Shown here: positions 15,535 to 22,225 of the stretch, piece by piece
Layout: the number at the start of each line of letters is the position of its first letter
Numbering within the stretch: position 1 is the stretch's first letter
Assembly (NCBI GenBank): GCA_900547595.1
Contig: URHE01000018.1
Span: 1 to 29,498 of the forward strand
Source: an uncultured Desulfovibrio sp.
GTDB lineage: Bacteria; Desulfobacterota; Desulfovibrionia; Desulfovibrionales; Desulfovibrionaceae
Direction: 5' to 3'
Length of the DNA stretch: 29,498 bases
The notes under the pieces: model-generated
What the model saw: the letters and a program-made list of their open reading frames with translations, nothing else
Told to the model about the DNA's origin: nothing
Database searches by the model: none
Made by a program: the position numbers and the translations under genes

Positions 15535-15563
15535 ATCCTAGCGGCAAAAGCCGCAAAATGCAA
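15535..15563 (-). promoter_or_regulatory. Candidate hcp promoter with spacer palindrome
   Basis: On the minus strand TTGCAT (15558-15563) is followed by a 17-bp spacer and TAGGAT (15535-15540). The spacer holds the palindrome GCGGCTTTTGCCGC (15541-15554), well placed for a repressor or activator. The -35 overlaps the U-tract of the upstream ABC terminator. HcpR is a known hcp regulator in these bacteria, but I cannot claim this is its site. Confidence 0.4.
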
Positions 15564-15590
15564 AATCCCCCGCGCCGGGAGACGCGGGGG
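15551..15590 (-). terminator. Terminator behind the ABC permease
   Basis: Read on the minus strand, CCCCCGCG pairs with CGCGGGGG (15583-15590 with 15567-15574) around an 8-nt loop. ATTTTGCATTTT follows. It lies about 40 bp past the permease stop and separates the ABC genes from hcp. Confidence 0.7.
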
Positions 15591-15631
15591 AAATGCCGCG
15601 GGGCGCCGCGGCCCCTGTGGCCGGCGGCGGC

Positions 15632-16540
15632 CTACTTGCCGTCGTAATAGTTGAGCCGCGCCTCCATGTGGCTCACGCACTTGGAGAGCACCAGAGTGAT
15701 GATGAGATAGATGAGCGCCACCACGGTATATGTCTCGAAATACAGATAGGTGGTGCCCACAAAGCTCCGGGCGCGCTGCATGATGTCCGGCACCGCGAGG
15801 ATGGAGACGAGCGACGTGTCCTTGAGCATGGCGATGCACTCGTTGCCGACCGGGGGGAGGATGGTGCGCCACGCCTGGGGCAGAATCACCAGAAACATGG
15901 TCTGGAAGCGGTTGAAGCCCAGCGAGCGGGCGGCCTCGCTCTGCCCCTTGGGGATGGCCATGATGCCCGCGCGGAACACCTCGCCCATATAGGCCCCGTA
16001 GCAGATGCTGATGGCCGTCACGGCGGAGGCGATGCCGCTTACCTGGAAAAAACGGGAGAGCGCATAATAGATGTAGAACAGCTGGACAAGGAGCGGGATG
16101 CCGCGGATGACCTCCACATAGGTGGAAGCCAGCAGATTGATGAACCGGTTGCGCGAGATGCGCCCCAGGCCGGTGAGCAGCCCCAGGGGCACGGCAAAGC
16201 AGATGGAGAGCACGGTGATCTCAAAGGTGATGAGCACACCGTCGGGCAGGTAGAGCAGGATGCGCAGGTACGGGTCCGGCCAGAGCAGGCAGAGCGAGAA
16301 GAGCGCGCAGAGCGCCCCCACCAGGGCGATGGACCACGCATTGACGAGCCGCCGCTCGCTGGGGTTGGGAATGGACGCCCCGTCGGTCACAAGAACGATA
16401 TTGCCCTTGCTGTGGACCTCTTCCCCCACGGAGAGGGGCGTGCGCCTGCGCCGCGCGGGACGGCGGAGGAAGAAGGGAAAGAGTTTCCCCTCTCCCTCGC
16501 CGCTGTGGGGCCGCACAGTATTTTTGCCGAGATTGTCCAT
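15632..16540 (-). CDS. Amino-acid-type ABC transporter permease
   Basis: The 302-residue protein is a HisM/GlnP-type permease. It has about five to six hydrophobic helices, the entry GVLITFEITVLSICFAV, EVIRGIPLLVQLFYIYYALS, and the EAA loop EAARSLGFNRFQTMFLVILP that contacts the ATPase. An unusual 60-residue polar, Arg-rich front precedes the first helix. ATG 16540 was chosen because GGAGGAG lies upstream; an earlier ATG at 16618 overlaps the binding-protein gene and has no such site. It follows the binding-protein gene by 56 bp. No ATPase gene is next to it, so it must borrow one encoded elsewhere. Confidence 0.9.
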   Translation of the reverse strand: MDNLGKNTVRPHSGEGEGKLFPFFLRRPARRRRTPLSVGEEVHSKGNIVLVTDGASIPNPSERRLVNAWSIALVGALCALFSLCLLWPDPYLRILLYLPDGVLITFEITVLSICFAVPLGLLTGLGRISRNRFINLLASTYVEVIRGIPLLVQLFYIYYALSRFFQVSGIASAVTAISICYGAYMGEVFRAGIMAIPKGQSEAARSLGFNRFQTMFLVILPQAWRTILPPVGNECIAMLKDTSLVSILAVPDIMQRARSFVGTTYLYFETYTVVALIYLIITLVLSKCVSHMEARLNYYDGK

Positions 16541-16596
16541 ATGGGCTCCTCCGCGGGCAGTCCTGGCGGCCCCCGTGCGAAAACCGCAGATGAAGG

Positions 16597-17349
16597 CTAC
16601 TTGCCGTCGCCCATCCACTTGCTGATGAGTTCGGCTTCCCTGCCGGAATCCTTGACCGCCCTGATGCCCTTGTTCAGCTTGTCCACCAGGTCCTTGCGGC
16701 CCTTGCGGACGGTGAAGCCGTAGTATTCCTTGTCGCCGGTCTTGAAGGAGAGGTTGAGCTTGCCGGCGGTGTCGGGCTTCTTGTTCACATAGTACATGGC
16801 GACGGGGTCATCGCAGATGACGGCGTCGATGCGGCCGCCCACGAGGTCCTGGATGGCGAGGCCCACGTCGTCATATTCGCGGAGCGTGGCGCCCGTGTCG
16901 GCCTTGCGCATGACAAAGATGCCGGTGGTGCCGATCTGGCCGCCCACCTTCTTGCCCTTGAGGTCGGCAAGGCTCTGGATGCTTTTGCCCGCGGGCAGGA
17001 TGACCGCCTGCTCCACTTCATAATAGGGCTCGGTGAAGTCAAACTGCTTCTGGCGTTCGGGCGTGATGGTGGTGGAAGAAGCCACGATGTCGTACTTGCC
17101 GGTGGCGACGCCGCCGAAGATGCCGTCCCAGGCCACGTTCTGCACATTCACGTCGATGCCGGCGGCCTTGGCGGCCTCCTTGATATAATCCACGGAATAG
17201 CCGGTGGGCTGCTTCTGGTCGTCAAGCAGCTCCATGGGCGGCCAGGTGCAGTCGCTCGCCACGGTGTATTTTTCGGCGGCCTGCGCAATGCCGCCAAGGG
17301 CCGCAACGGCCAGGGCGAGGACGAACCCGCCGCAGAGGGAACGGAACAT
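16597..17349 (-). CDS. Amino-acid ABC transporter substrate-binding protein (SBP family 3)
   Basis: The 250-residue protein has a Sec signal peptide with likely cleavage after GIAQA (residue 24), then the family 3 opening YTVASDCTWPPMELLDD. YDIVASSTTITPERQKQFDF and the EPYYE segment give the amino-acid-binding pocket, with Asp/Glu/Arg residues as in glutamine-, histidine- and cystine-type proteins. The exact ligand cannot be fixed by eye. It would act in the periplasm and feed the permease encoded downstream. AGGAGG precedes the ATG. No good promoter was found in the 86 bp upstream, so it may depend partly on the NYN gene promoter. Confidence 0.92.
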   Translation of the reverse strand: MFRSLCGGFVLALAVAALGGIAQAAEKYTVASDCTWPPMELLDDQKQPTGYSVDYIKEAAKAAGIDVNVQNVAWDGIFGGVATGKYDIVASSTTITPERQKQFDFTEPYYEVEQAVILPAGKSIQSLADLKGKKVGGQIGTTGIFVMRKADTGATLREYDDVGLAIQDLVGGRIDAVICDDPVAMYYVNKKPDTAGKLNLSFKTGDKEYYGFTVRKGRKDLVDKLNKGIRAVKDSGREAELISKWMGDGK

Positions 17350-17382
17350 GAGGGGCCTCCTGAAAAAAGGGTTGCGGTGCTC

Positions 17383-17410
17383 AAAAACCGGCCCGGACAG
17401 CCGTTGCCGG
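17383..17410 (-). terminator. Possible terminator behind the NYN gene
   Basis: On the minus strand CCGGC (17406-17410) pairs with GCCGG (17388-17392) across a 13-nt loop and is followed by TTTTT (17383-17387). The stem is short, so termination may be incomplete and the ABC genes may receive read-through. Confidence 0.45.
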
Positions 17411-17435
17411 ACCTGCAGGGGACGCCCGCCCGGGT

Positions 17436-18146
17436 CTATTCGTTGCCGGGGCAGGGGTCATCCTCCTCCTCGTCGTTGTCCTGCGGCAAGGCGCCCGCGC
17501 GTTGCGGCGCCGGGGTGAAGCGCGCCGCGTGGCTCGCCACGGATTCCTCCTCGCCCTCGGCATTGCGCTCATCGCGCAGGGCCTGCTGGATGAACCAGTC
17601 CTCGCGGATGCGCCACGAGGCAGCCGCCGCATAGGCCGGCGAGGAATAGCCCACCGAGAGCACGAGCGTCCGCCGCGCATGCTCCTGAAGGCGGATGAGC
17701 AGCGGCGTGAAATCCGCATCGCCGGACAGGATGATGAATTCGTCAAAATGCGTGGAATGCGAAAGGTCGTCCATGCAATCCATGACGAGATGGATATCCG
17801 TGCTTGTCTTGCCGCGCGCGGTGAGCGGCGGGCAGTCCACCACCTGGAAGGCGCTGCGGATGAAGGGATTGCGAAATTCCCGGTAACGCTCGGGATTCAG
17901 GTAGCAGGTGCGCTTGAGGATGCGCCTGCGCACGCCGTCGCCATAAAGGATGCGCAGGGCGTGGTTCTCTATCCAGCGCACCCAGCGGTAGGGCGAAAAG
18001 CCGAAGGCCCGGGCCGCGTCGGGGTCGGCCTCGAGGATGCGGGTATAGATGTTGTCAAAATCAACATAGAGCGCGCTGTACACTTCGTCAAAACTGGTGA
18101 AACGTGCGCCTTCGGGCGTGCGCGCGGAGTCGGAGAATCGGGGCAT
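17436..18146 (-). CDS. NYN-domain protein (LabA/DUF88-like putative RNase)
   Basis: The 236-residue protein carries the NYN (PIN-like) nuclease pattern. YVDFDNIYTR at about residue 28 gives the first acidic pair, KTSTDIHLVMDCMDDL the middle Asp, and ILSGDADFTPLLIRLQEHAR the late Asp residues. These Asp residues bind Mg and cut RNA in studied family members. The last 40 residues are acidic and low in complexity, ending DNDEEEDDPCPGNE. It has an AGGAAGG site and a good promoter of its own. The target RNA and physiological role are unknown. The neighbours give no hint, since it stands alone between the ABC genes and a divergent ligase gene. Confidence 0.85.
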   Translation of the reverse strand: MPRFSDSARTPEGARFTSFDEVYSALYVDFDNIYTRILEADPDAARAFGFSPYRWVRWIENHALRILYGDGVRRRILKRTCYLNPERYREFRNPFIRSAFQVVDCPPLTARGKTSTDIHLVMDCMDDLSHSTHFDEFIILSGDADFTPLLIRLQEHARRTLVLSVGYSSPAYAAAASWRIREDWFIQQALRDERNAEGEEESVASHAARFTPAPQRAGALPQDNDEEEDDPCPGNE

Positions 18147-18232
18147 ACCTTCCTCAAAACAGCAGACAGGGTTAGGCCGGACAGGGGCAATGGCCGCTAC
18201 CGCACGGGCACGGCGACATCAGTGAAGGCGCC

Positions 18233-18261
18233 ATGATAGCCCCATAGTTTTCACAAGACAA
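18233..18261 (-). promoter_or_regulatory. Candidate promoter of the NYN gene
   Basis: On the minus strand TTGTCT (18256-18261) and TATCAT (18233-18238) are 17 bp apart. The -10 matches consensus at five of six bases. It stands back to back with the ligase promoter, the -35 boxes being only 12 bp apart. Confidence 0.55.
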
Positions 18262-18273
18262 GTGCGGCCGCCC

Positions 18274-18302
18274 TTGAAATTTTTCCTTCCCGCGCCTATG
18301 CT
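18274..18302 (+). promoter_or_regulatory. Candidate promoter of the O-antigen-ligase-like gene
   Basis: TTGAAA (18274-18279), 17 bp, then TATGCT (18297-18302). Both boxes and the spacing fit sigma-70. The leader to ATG 18385 would be about 75 nt. Confidence 0.55.
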
Positions 18303-18384
18303 GCGGCCCCATTCATCATCCATGACCGGAGCGTCGGGGTGTCCGCGCGGGAGAAGGCCCGCCCGGCCACAGGGAGAAAGTGCC

Positions 18385-20103
18385 ATGGACCGCCATCTTG
18401 CCGCCGCAGGCGCCCGTATCCGCGCCCTTCTGGCCGGCTGCCGCGCGGCCCGCGCCGAGCGGCCCGCGGAGTTCTGGCATGCCTGTCTGTTCGGCGCGTT
18501 CTGGTTCTCGCTGGCGAGCTTTCCCATTGGCTATGGCATGCGCGAGGTCATGCCCGTCATCTGCCTTGTTTTTCTCGCGCTCTACTACCGCCACGCCTGG
18601 CGCGGGAGCGTTCTCGCGCGCCTGAGGGTCAAATGGCTTTTTGGCTGTGCCGGTCTCATGGTCGCCATCGGCATCCTGTGCTCGTCCTCCCCGCTCGATT
18701 CCCTGCTCCACGCCGGGACAGGCATCAACAAGGGATTCATCCTGCCGTTCATCGGCATGGAATGCGTCCGCGACGGGCGCGACCTGCGCCGTCTCGTCTG
18801 GGCGTGCGTGACGGCCTGCTTCTGGGAAGGTCTTGACGGCATCTGGCAGGCCGCCACAGGCGCGGATTTCATCATGGGTTACGCGCCCAACGCCGGGCGC
18901 CTCACGGGAAGCCTCGGCGACTATACGGTGGGCAACTATATCGCTCTGGCCCTCATCCCCTCCTTCGGCGTCTGGTTCATCCTGCGGCGGAAACTGCGCG
19001 CCATGGAGGCGCTGCCGGTGTTCTGCCTCCTGCTCGGCCCGGCGTTCTTCCTGTTTCAGGGGGCTTCCAGCCGCAGCGGGGCGCTGGCCATCGCCGGGGG
19101 GCTCGGCCTCTGGATACTCCTGCGCTGCCGCCGCTGGCAGTGGCGCGCCCTGATCTGGCCCGCCCTCGTTCTGGGCCTCTTTTCCCTCTTCCAGCCCGCG
19201 CGGCTGGCCCCGGAAAACATCGCCGGGGACAACCGCTGGGACCTCTGGCGGCTGGGCTGGCGGGTCTTTCTCGAGCATCCGTGGTTCGGCGCGGGCGCGG
19301 GGCAGTACAACGCCGCCTTCCGCGCGCTGGGGCTGGCGCCGCAACGGGAAGTCATCACCATCAGCCACCCGCACAATATTTTTCTGGACCTGCTCTATGC
19401 CCACGGCATCGTGGGTTTCAGCCTCGGCATGATCTTCCTTTTCGGCTTTCTCTGGTGGGGATGGCGCCGCATCCGGCCCCGGCTGATGCGGGAATACGCC
19501 ACTGAAGGCGCTGGCGGGAGCATCTACTGGCGGCTCACCGCATGGTTCTGGCTTGGCTATGCGGGCTGGCTCATCAACGGCATTTTCGGCCATGATTTTT
19601 ACCGCATCTGGTGGCTGGCGCTTGCCATGAGCCACCTCGGCATCATGATCGGCGCCGTGGTCAATGGCTGCGCAAAGGATAACGGCGGCAGCGCGCCGCC
19701 GGGGCCCGGGCCTCAGCCCTTCCCGCGCGTCCCTTCCCCCCAGGACTGCCCCGCCGCCCCCGGCCCGTCCGGCTCCCCGGCCAGCTCCGCGGGCTCCGGC
19801 ATATGCCGGGCCTTGCGTTGCTCCCGCAGGAGGGCCATGGCCTCATCCCTGGTCAGCACGCGCCCGCGGCAGGCCGCGTTCTGCAGCGCGTTTTCCGGGC
19901 AGTACCCAAGCTGCACGCAGTTGGGGCCCGCGCCTTCAAAGAGGTCCGGGGCGGCCTGGCGGCACAGGCGCAGCATCTTCCAGGCCAGATCGCGGATCTC
20001 GGCCTGGGCGTTGCGGCAGCAGCGGATGGAGAACCAGTCCAGCAGGGCATGGGCGTTCATGCCGATGATGGCCTTGAAGGTCGTGGCCTGGGGCTTGAGA
20101 TAG
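18385..20103 (+). CDS. O-antigen ligase (WaaL/Wzy-like) membrane protein with odd C-terminal extension
   Basis: The protein has about ten hydrophobic segments and the O-antigen-ligase/polymerase pattern. A late periplasmic loop has DNRWDLWRLGWRVFLEHPWF, then GAGAGQYNAAF and ISHPHNIFLDLLYAHGIVG, where the His-rich part is typical of the Wzy_C domain. Such proteins join sugar chains to lipid A-core or link repeat units. ATG 18385 was chosen for the GGGAGAAAG ahead of it. The recognisable domain ends near 19660. The open frame then runs to 20103, antisense to thyX, with Pro/Ser/Arg-rich residues. A TAA in another frame at 19680-19682 would give a normal end of about 432 residues, so a frameshift, natural or from sequencing, may lie just before it. 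Confidence 0.75.
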   Translation: MDRHLAAAGARIRALLAGCRAARAERPAEFWHACLFGAFWFSLASFPIGYGMREVMPVICLVFLALYYRHAWRGSVLARLRVKWLFGCAGLMVAIGILCSSSPLDSLLHAGTGINKGFILPFIGMECVRDGRDLRRLVWACVTACFWEGLDGIWQAATGADFIMGYAPNAGRLTGSLGDYTVGNYIALALIPSFGVWFILRRKLRAMEALPVFCLLLGPAFFLFQGASSRSGALAIAGGLGLWILLRCRRWQWRALIWPALVLGLFSLFQPARLAPENIAGDNRWDLWRLGWRVFLEHPWFGAGAGQYNAAFRALGLAPQREVITISHPHNIFLDLLYAHGIVGFSLGMIFLFGFLWWGWRRIRPRLMREYATEGAGGSIYWRLTAWFWLGYAGWLINGIFGHDFYRIWWLALAMSHLGIMIGAVVNGCAKDNGGSAPPGPGPQPFPRVPSPQDCPAAPGPSGSPASSAGSGICRALRCSRRRAMASSLVSTRPRQAAFCSAFSGQYPSCTQLGPAPSKRSGAAWRHRRSIFQARSRISAWALRQQRMENQSSRAWAFMPMMALKVVAWGLR

Positions 20104-20570
20104 CGGAGGTCCTCCTCGGGCAGCCCCGCGGCGAGGCCGGCCTCATACCACTGACGCGAAAGTCCGGCGAGGTCGCGGCCACTGAGCCGCGCCGCCGTCC
20201 CGTCCGGCAGGGTCACGTCCGCCGTGAAATCCGCCACGCTGCGGGGATAGGCCACGCTGAAACGGCGCTTGCCCCTGAGCTCCGCGCGGCCTGACTTGAT
20301 GAGGTAGGAGGCGTGCCGCTTGCGCACGAGCTGGACCTCGGTCACGCGGGAGTAGCCTTCCACGCCGAAGAGGAACCAGTCAAACTCCAGCGCGGCCCGG
20401 TGCCCCATGCTGAGGATATTGCGCACGATGTCGCGCGAATAGGGCGAGGCCGCGATTTCTTCCAGCTCCCGCTCGCTGCGGACGAAACGGGCGGCAATGT
20501 CGGTGAATATCCTGCCGCCGCCCGCGAGCAGCAGCACCTTGCCGTCGCCGATATGGCGTTCTTCAAGCAT
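19713..20570 (-). CDS. thyX: Flavin-dependent thymidylate synthase ThyX
   Basis: The 285-residue protein methylates dUMP to dTMP using methylene-tetrahydrofolate, FAD and NADPH. Family marks are GHRAALEFDWFLFGVEGYSR, the ThyX motif RKRHASYLIKSGR (usual form RHRxxSxxxxSxR, so the His is Lys here), and the C-terminal MNAHALLDWFSIRCC and GPNCVQLGYCPE. ATG 20570 was chosen because GGAGGG precedes it and the family sequence starts there. The frame continues upstream to 20813 without family-like residues. Its last 391 bp lie under the apparent 3' extension of the ligase gene on the other strand. Confidence 0.92.
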   Translation of the reverse strand: MLEERHIGDGKVLLLAGGGRIFTDIAARFVRSERELEEIAASPYSRDIVRNILSMGHRAALEFDWFLFGVEGYSRVTEVQLVRKRHASYLIKSGRAELRGKRRFSVAYPRSVADFTADVTLPDGTAARLSGRDLAGLSRQWYEAGLAAGLPEEDLRYLKPQATTFKAIIGMNAHALLDWFSIRCCRNAQAEIRDLAWKMLRLCRQAAPDLFEGAGPNCVQLGYCPENALQNAACRGRVLTRDEAMALLREQRKARHMPEPAELAGEPDGPGAAGQSWGEGTRGKG

Positions 20571-20621
20571 CGTAAAGCCCTCCGGGGGAAAATTTCCGCT
20601 GGGCGCAGCGGGAAGCGATGG

Positions 20622-20650
20622 AGTGTAGCGGCTTTCGCCCCCTGTGTCCA
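20622..20650 (-). promoter_or_regulatory. Candidate thyX promoter
   Basis: On the minus strand TGGACA (20645-20650), a 17-bp spacer and TACACT (20622-20627). Five of six and four of six bases match the -35 and -10 consensus. The leader would be about 45 nt. Confidence 0.5.
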
Positions 20651-20663
20651 TGCGGGGAAGCGC

Positions 20664-20692
20664 TTGACAGCGCCCGCGCAAAAGCGACAGAG
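20664..20692 (+). promoter_or_regulatory. Weak candidate trpB promoter
   Basis: A perfect -35, TTGACA (20664-20669), is present, but no good -10 lies 16-18 bp on; ACAGAG/CAGAGT is the best available. It faces the thyX promoter, divergently. Confidence 0.3.
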
Positions 20693-20717
20693 TGACCGGG
20701 TTTCCCCGCACGGAGAC

Positions 20718-20733
20718 ATGCCGCGCGCGGCAT
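20718..20733. promoter_or_regulatory. 16-bp perfect palindrome upstream of trpB
   Basis: ATGCCGCGCGCGGCAT is a perfect self-complementary 16-mer between the TTGACA box and the trpB ribosome-binding site. It could be an operator or an RNA hairpin in the leader. A short frame from its ATG ends with MKIQHAF and a stop just before AAGGAG. That frame has no Trp codon, so classical attenuation is not supported. Confidence 0.45.
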
Positions 20734-20778
20734 CGGGGACCACGATGAAAATACAGCATGCTTTTTAAGGAGAATACC

Positions 20779-22011
20779 ATGCGCGAGAAGCATGACGCCG
20801 CCCTCGGGGGCACGCCGGACAGCAGGGGATTTTTCGGCGCCTATGGCGGCCAGTTTGTGCCCGCGCCGCTCAAGGCGCGTCTGGATGAACTGGCGGACGC
20901 CTTCGCCGCCGCCCAGAAGGACGACTCCTTCCAGCGCGAGCTGGACAGCCTGTTCACCCACTTTGCGGGGCGCCCGAGCCCGGTCTTTCATTGCGCCAAT
21001 CTGAGCCGGACCCTGGGGGGCGCCCAGATATGGCTCAAGCGGGAGGACCTCAACCATCTGGGCGCGCACAAGATCAACAACACCCTGGGCCAGTGCCTGC
21101 TGGCGAAGCGCATGGGCAAAAAGCGCGTCATCGCCGAGACCGGCGCCGGACAGCACGGCGTGGCAACGGCGGCGAGCGCCGCCCTCATGGGGCTTGGCTG
21201 CGCGGTCTACATGGGCGAGGTGGACATGGACCGCCAACGGCTCAATGTCATCCGCATGGAGATGCTCGGCTCCCGCGTGGTGGCGGCCAGAAGCGGCCAG
21301 CGCACCCTCAAGGAGGCCGTGGACGAGGCGCTGGAAGCCTGGATCGCCGATCCGGAGATGTTCTATGTGCTCGGCTCCGCTGTGGGGCCGCACCCCTATC
21401 CATATATGGTGCGCCACTTCCAGAGCGTCATCGGCCGCGAGGCCCGCGCCCAGATGCTGGCGGAACTGGGGCGCCTGCCCGATGTGTGTCTGGCCTGCGT
21501 GGGCGGCGGCTCCAACGCCATCGGCCTGTTCGCCGGCTTCCTCGATGACAGGGAGGTGCGCCTGGTGGGCGTGGAGCCCGGGGGCCGGGGCAACGCCTAC
21601 GGCGAGCACGCGGCCTCGCTCTGCCTGGGCGAGCCGGGCGTGCTCCATGGCTTCAACTCCTACATGATCAAGAATGCCAACGGCGAAGCGGGCGACGTCT
21701 ACTCCATCTCCGCCGGGCTGGACTACCCCTCCGTGGGGCCGGAGCACGCCCAGCTCAAGGACGCGGGCCGCGCCGAGTATGTGAGCGTCACCGATGACGA
21801 GGCGCTGGAGGCGTTCTTCCTGCTGTCGCGGCACGAGGGCATCCTGCCCGCGCTCGAATCCTCCCACGCCCTGGCCCAGGCCGTGAAGCTGGCCCCCCGC
21901 ATGGGAAAAGACAAGGTGCTGCTCGTCAATCTTTCCGGCCGGGGCGACAAGGACGTGGAACAGGTGGCCGAACTCGTGCGCCAGGGCAAGGCCGGTCCCA
22001 CACGGCAATAA
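20779..22011 (+). CDS. trpB: Tryptophan synthase beta chain TrpB (orphan)
   Basis: The 410-residue PLP enzyme joins indole and serine to give tryptophan. The PLP lysine is Lys98 in LNHLGAHKINNTLGQ (most relatives have Thr where Leu precedes Gly). AETGAGQHGVATA carries the catalytic region with the conserved Glu, and GGGSNAIG (about residues 242-249) grips the phosphate. ATG 20779 follows AAGGAG at ideal spacing. Length and motifs are those of TrpB1, the form that normally pairs with TrpA. No trpA or other trp gene is near, so this is an isolated copy, either the only trpB apart from the main operon or a second one. Confidence 0.93.
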   Translation: MREKHDAALGGTPDSRGFFGAYGGQFVPAPLKARLDELADAFAAAQKDDSFQRELDSLFTHFAGRPSPVFHCANLSRTLGGAQIWLKREDLNHLGAHKINNTLGQCLLAKRMGKKRVIAETGAGQHGVATAASAALMGLGCAVYMGEVDMDRQRLNVIRMEMLGSRVVAARSGQRTLKEAVDEALEAWIADPEMFYVLGSAVGPHPYPYMVRHFQSVIGREARAQMLAELGRLPDVCLACVGGGSNAIGLFAGFLDDREVRLVGVEPGGRGNAYGEHAASLCLGEPGVLHGFNSYMIKNANGEAGDVYSISAGLDYPSVGPEHAQLKDAGRAEYVSVTDDEALEAFFLLSRHEGILPALESSHALAQAVKLAPRMGKDKVLLVNLSGRGDKDVEQVAELVRQGKAGPTRQ

Positions 22012-22117
22012 AAATTTTTTTCAGTGCGGAAAATTCATAACCAATTGCTAGCACAGGAAAAATTTTTCAACCACGCAAAATGGGGCCGCAAGGGTAAAAA
22101 TTTTTGCACGAAAAGGC
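22012..22117 (+). promoter_or_regulatory. AT-rich region with three A5T5 tracts upstream of the porin promoter
   Basis: AAAAATTTTT occurs at 22010-22020 (with extra T), 22058-22067 and 22096-22105 in otherwise GC-rich DNA. The last ends 12 bp before the porin -35, so it may serve as an UP-like element or make the DNA bend. The first may double as the U-tract behind trpB, after a short GCCG/CGGC stem (21991-22006). Confidence 0.45.
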
Positions 22118-22146
22118 TTGCATCCCCACCCGGGATTGCGTATTTT
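22118..22146 (+). promoter_or_regulatory. Candidate porin promoter
   Basis: TTGCAT (22118-22123), 17 bp, TATTTT (22141-22146), with A/T tracts just upstream as expected for a highly expressed gene. The leader would be about 70 nt long. Confidence 0.55.
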
Positions 22147-22225
22147 CCCCTCACGGGGAAATCCCGATGGTTCAGCAAACTCGTCTTCCCCATCGTGGGG
22201 CGGGCAAAACAAGGAAGGTTCAACA
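22147..22225 (+). promoter_or_regulatory. Structured 5' leader of the porin mRNA
   Basis: Visible stems are CCCC/GGGG (22147-22158) and CCCCA/TGGGG (22188-22200, loop TCG). A competing pair is CGATGG (22165-22170) with CCATCG (22190-22195), which excludes the second stem. AAGGAAGG at 22211-22218 is the ribosome-binding site. Confidence 0.4.

Noticed and set aside
13876..15654. A 592-codon plus-strand frame opposite hcp
   Set aside because: Antisense of a well-recognised gene; no recognisable domains.
20718..20768. Tryptophan attenuator leader peptide ahead of trpB
   Set aside because: The short frame has no Trp codon and its ribosome-binding motif is too close to the ATG.
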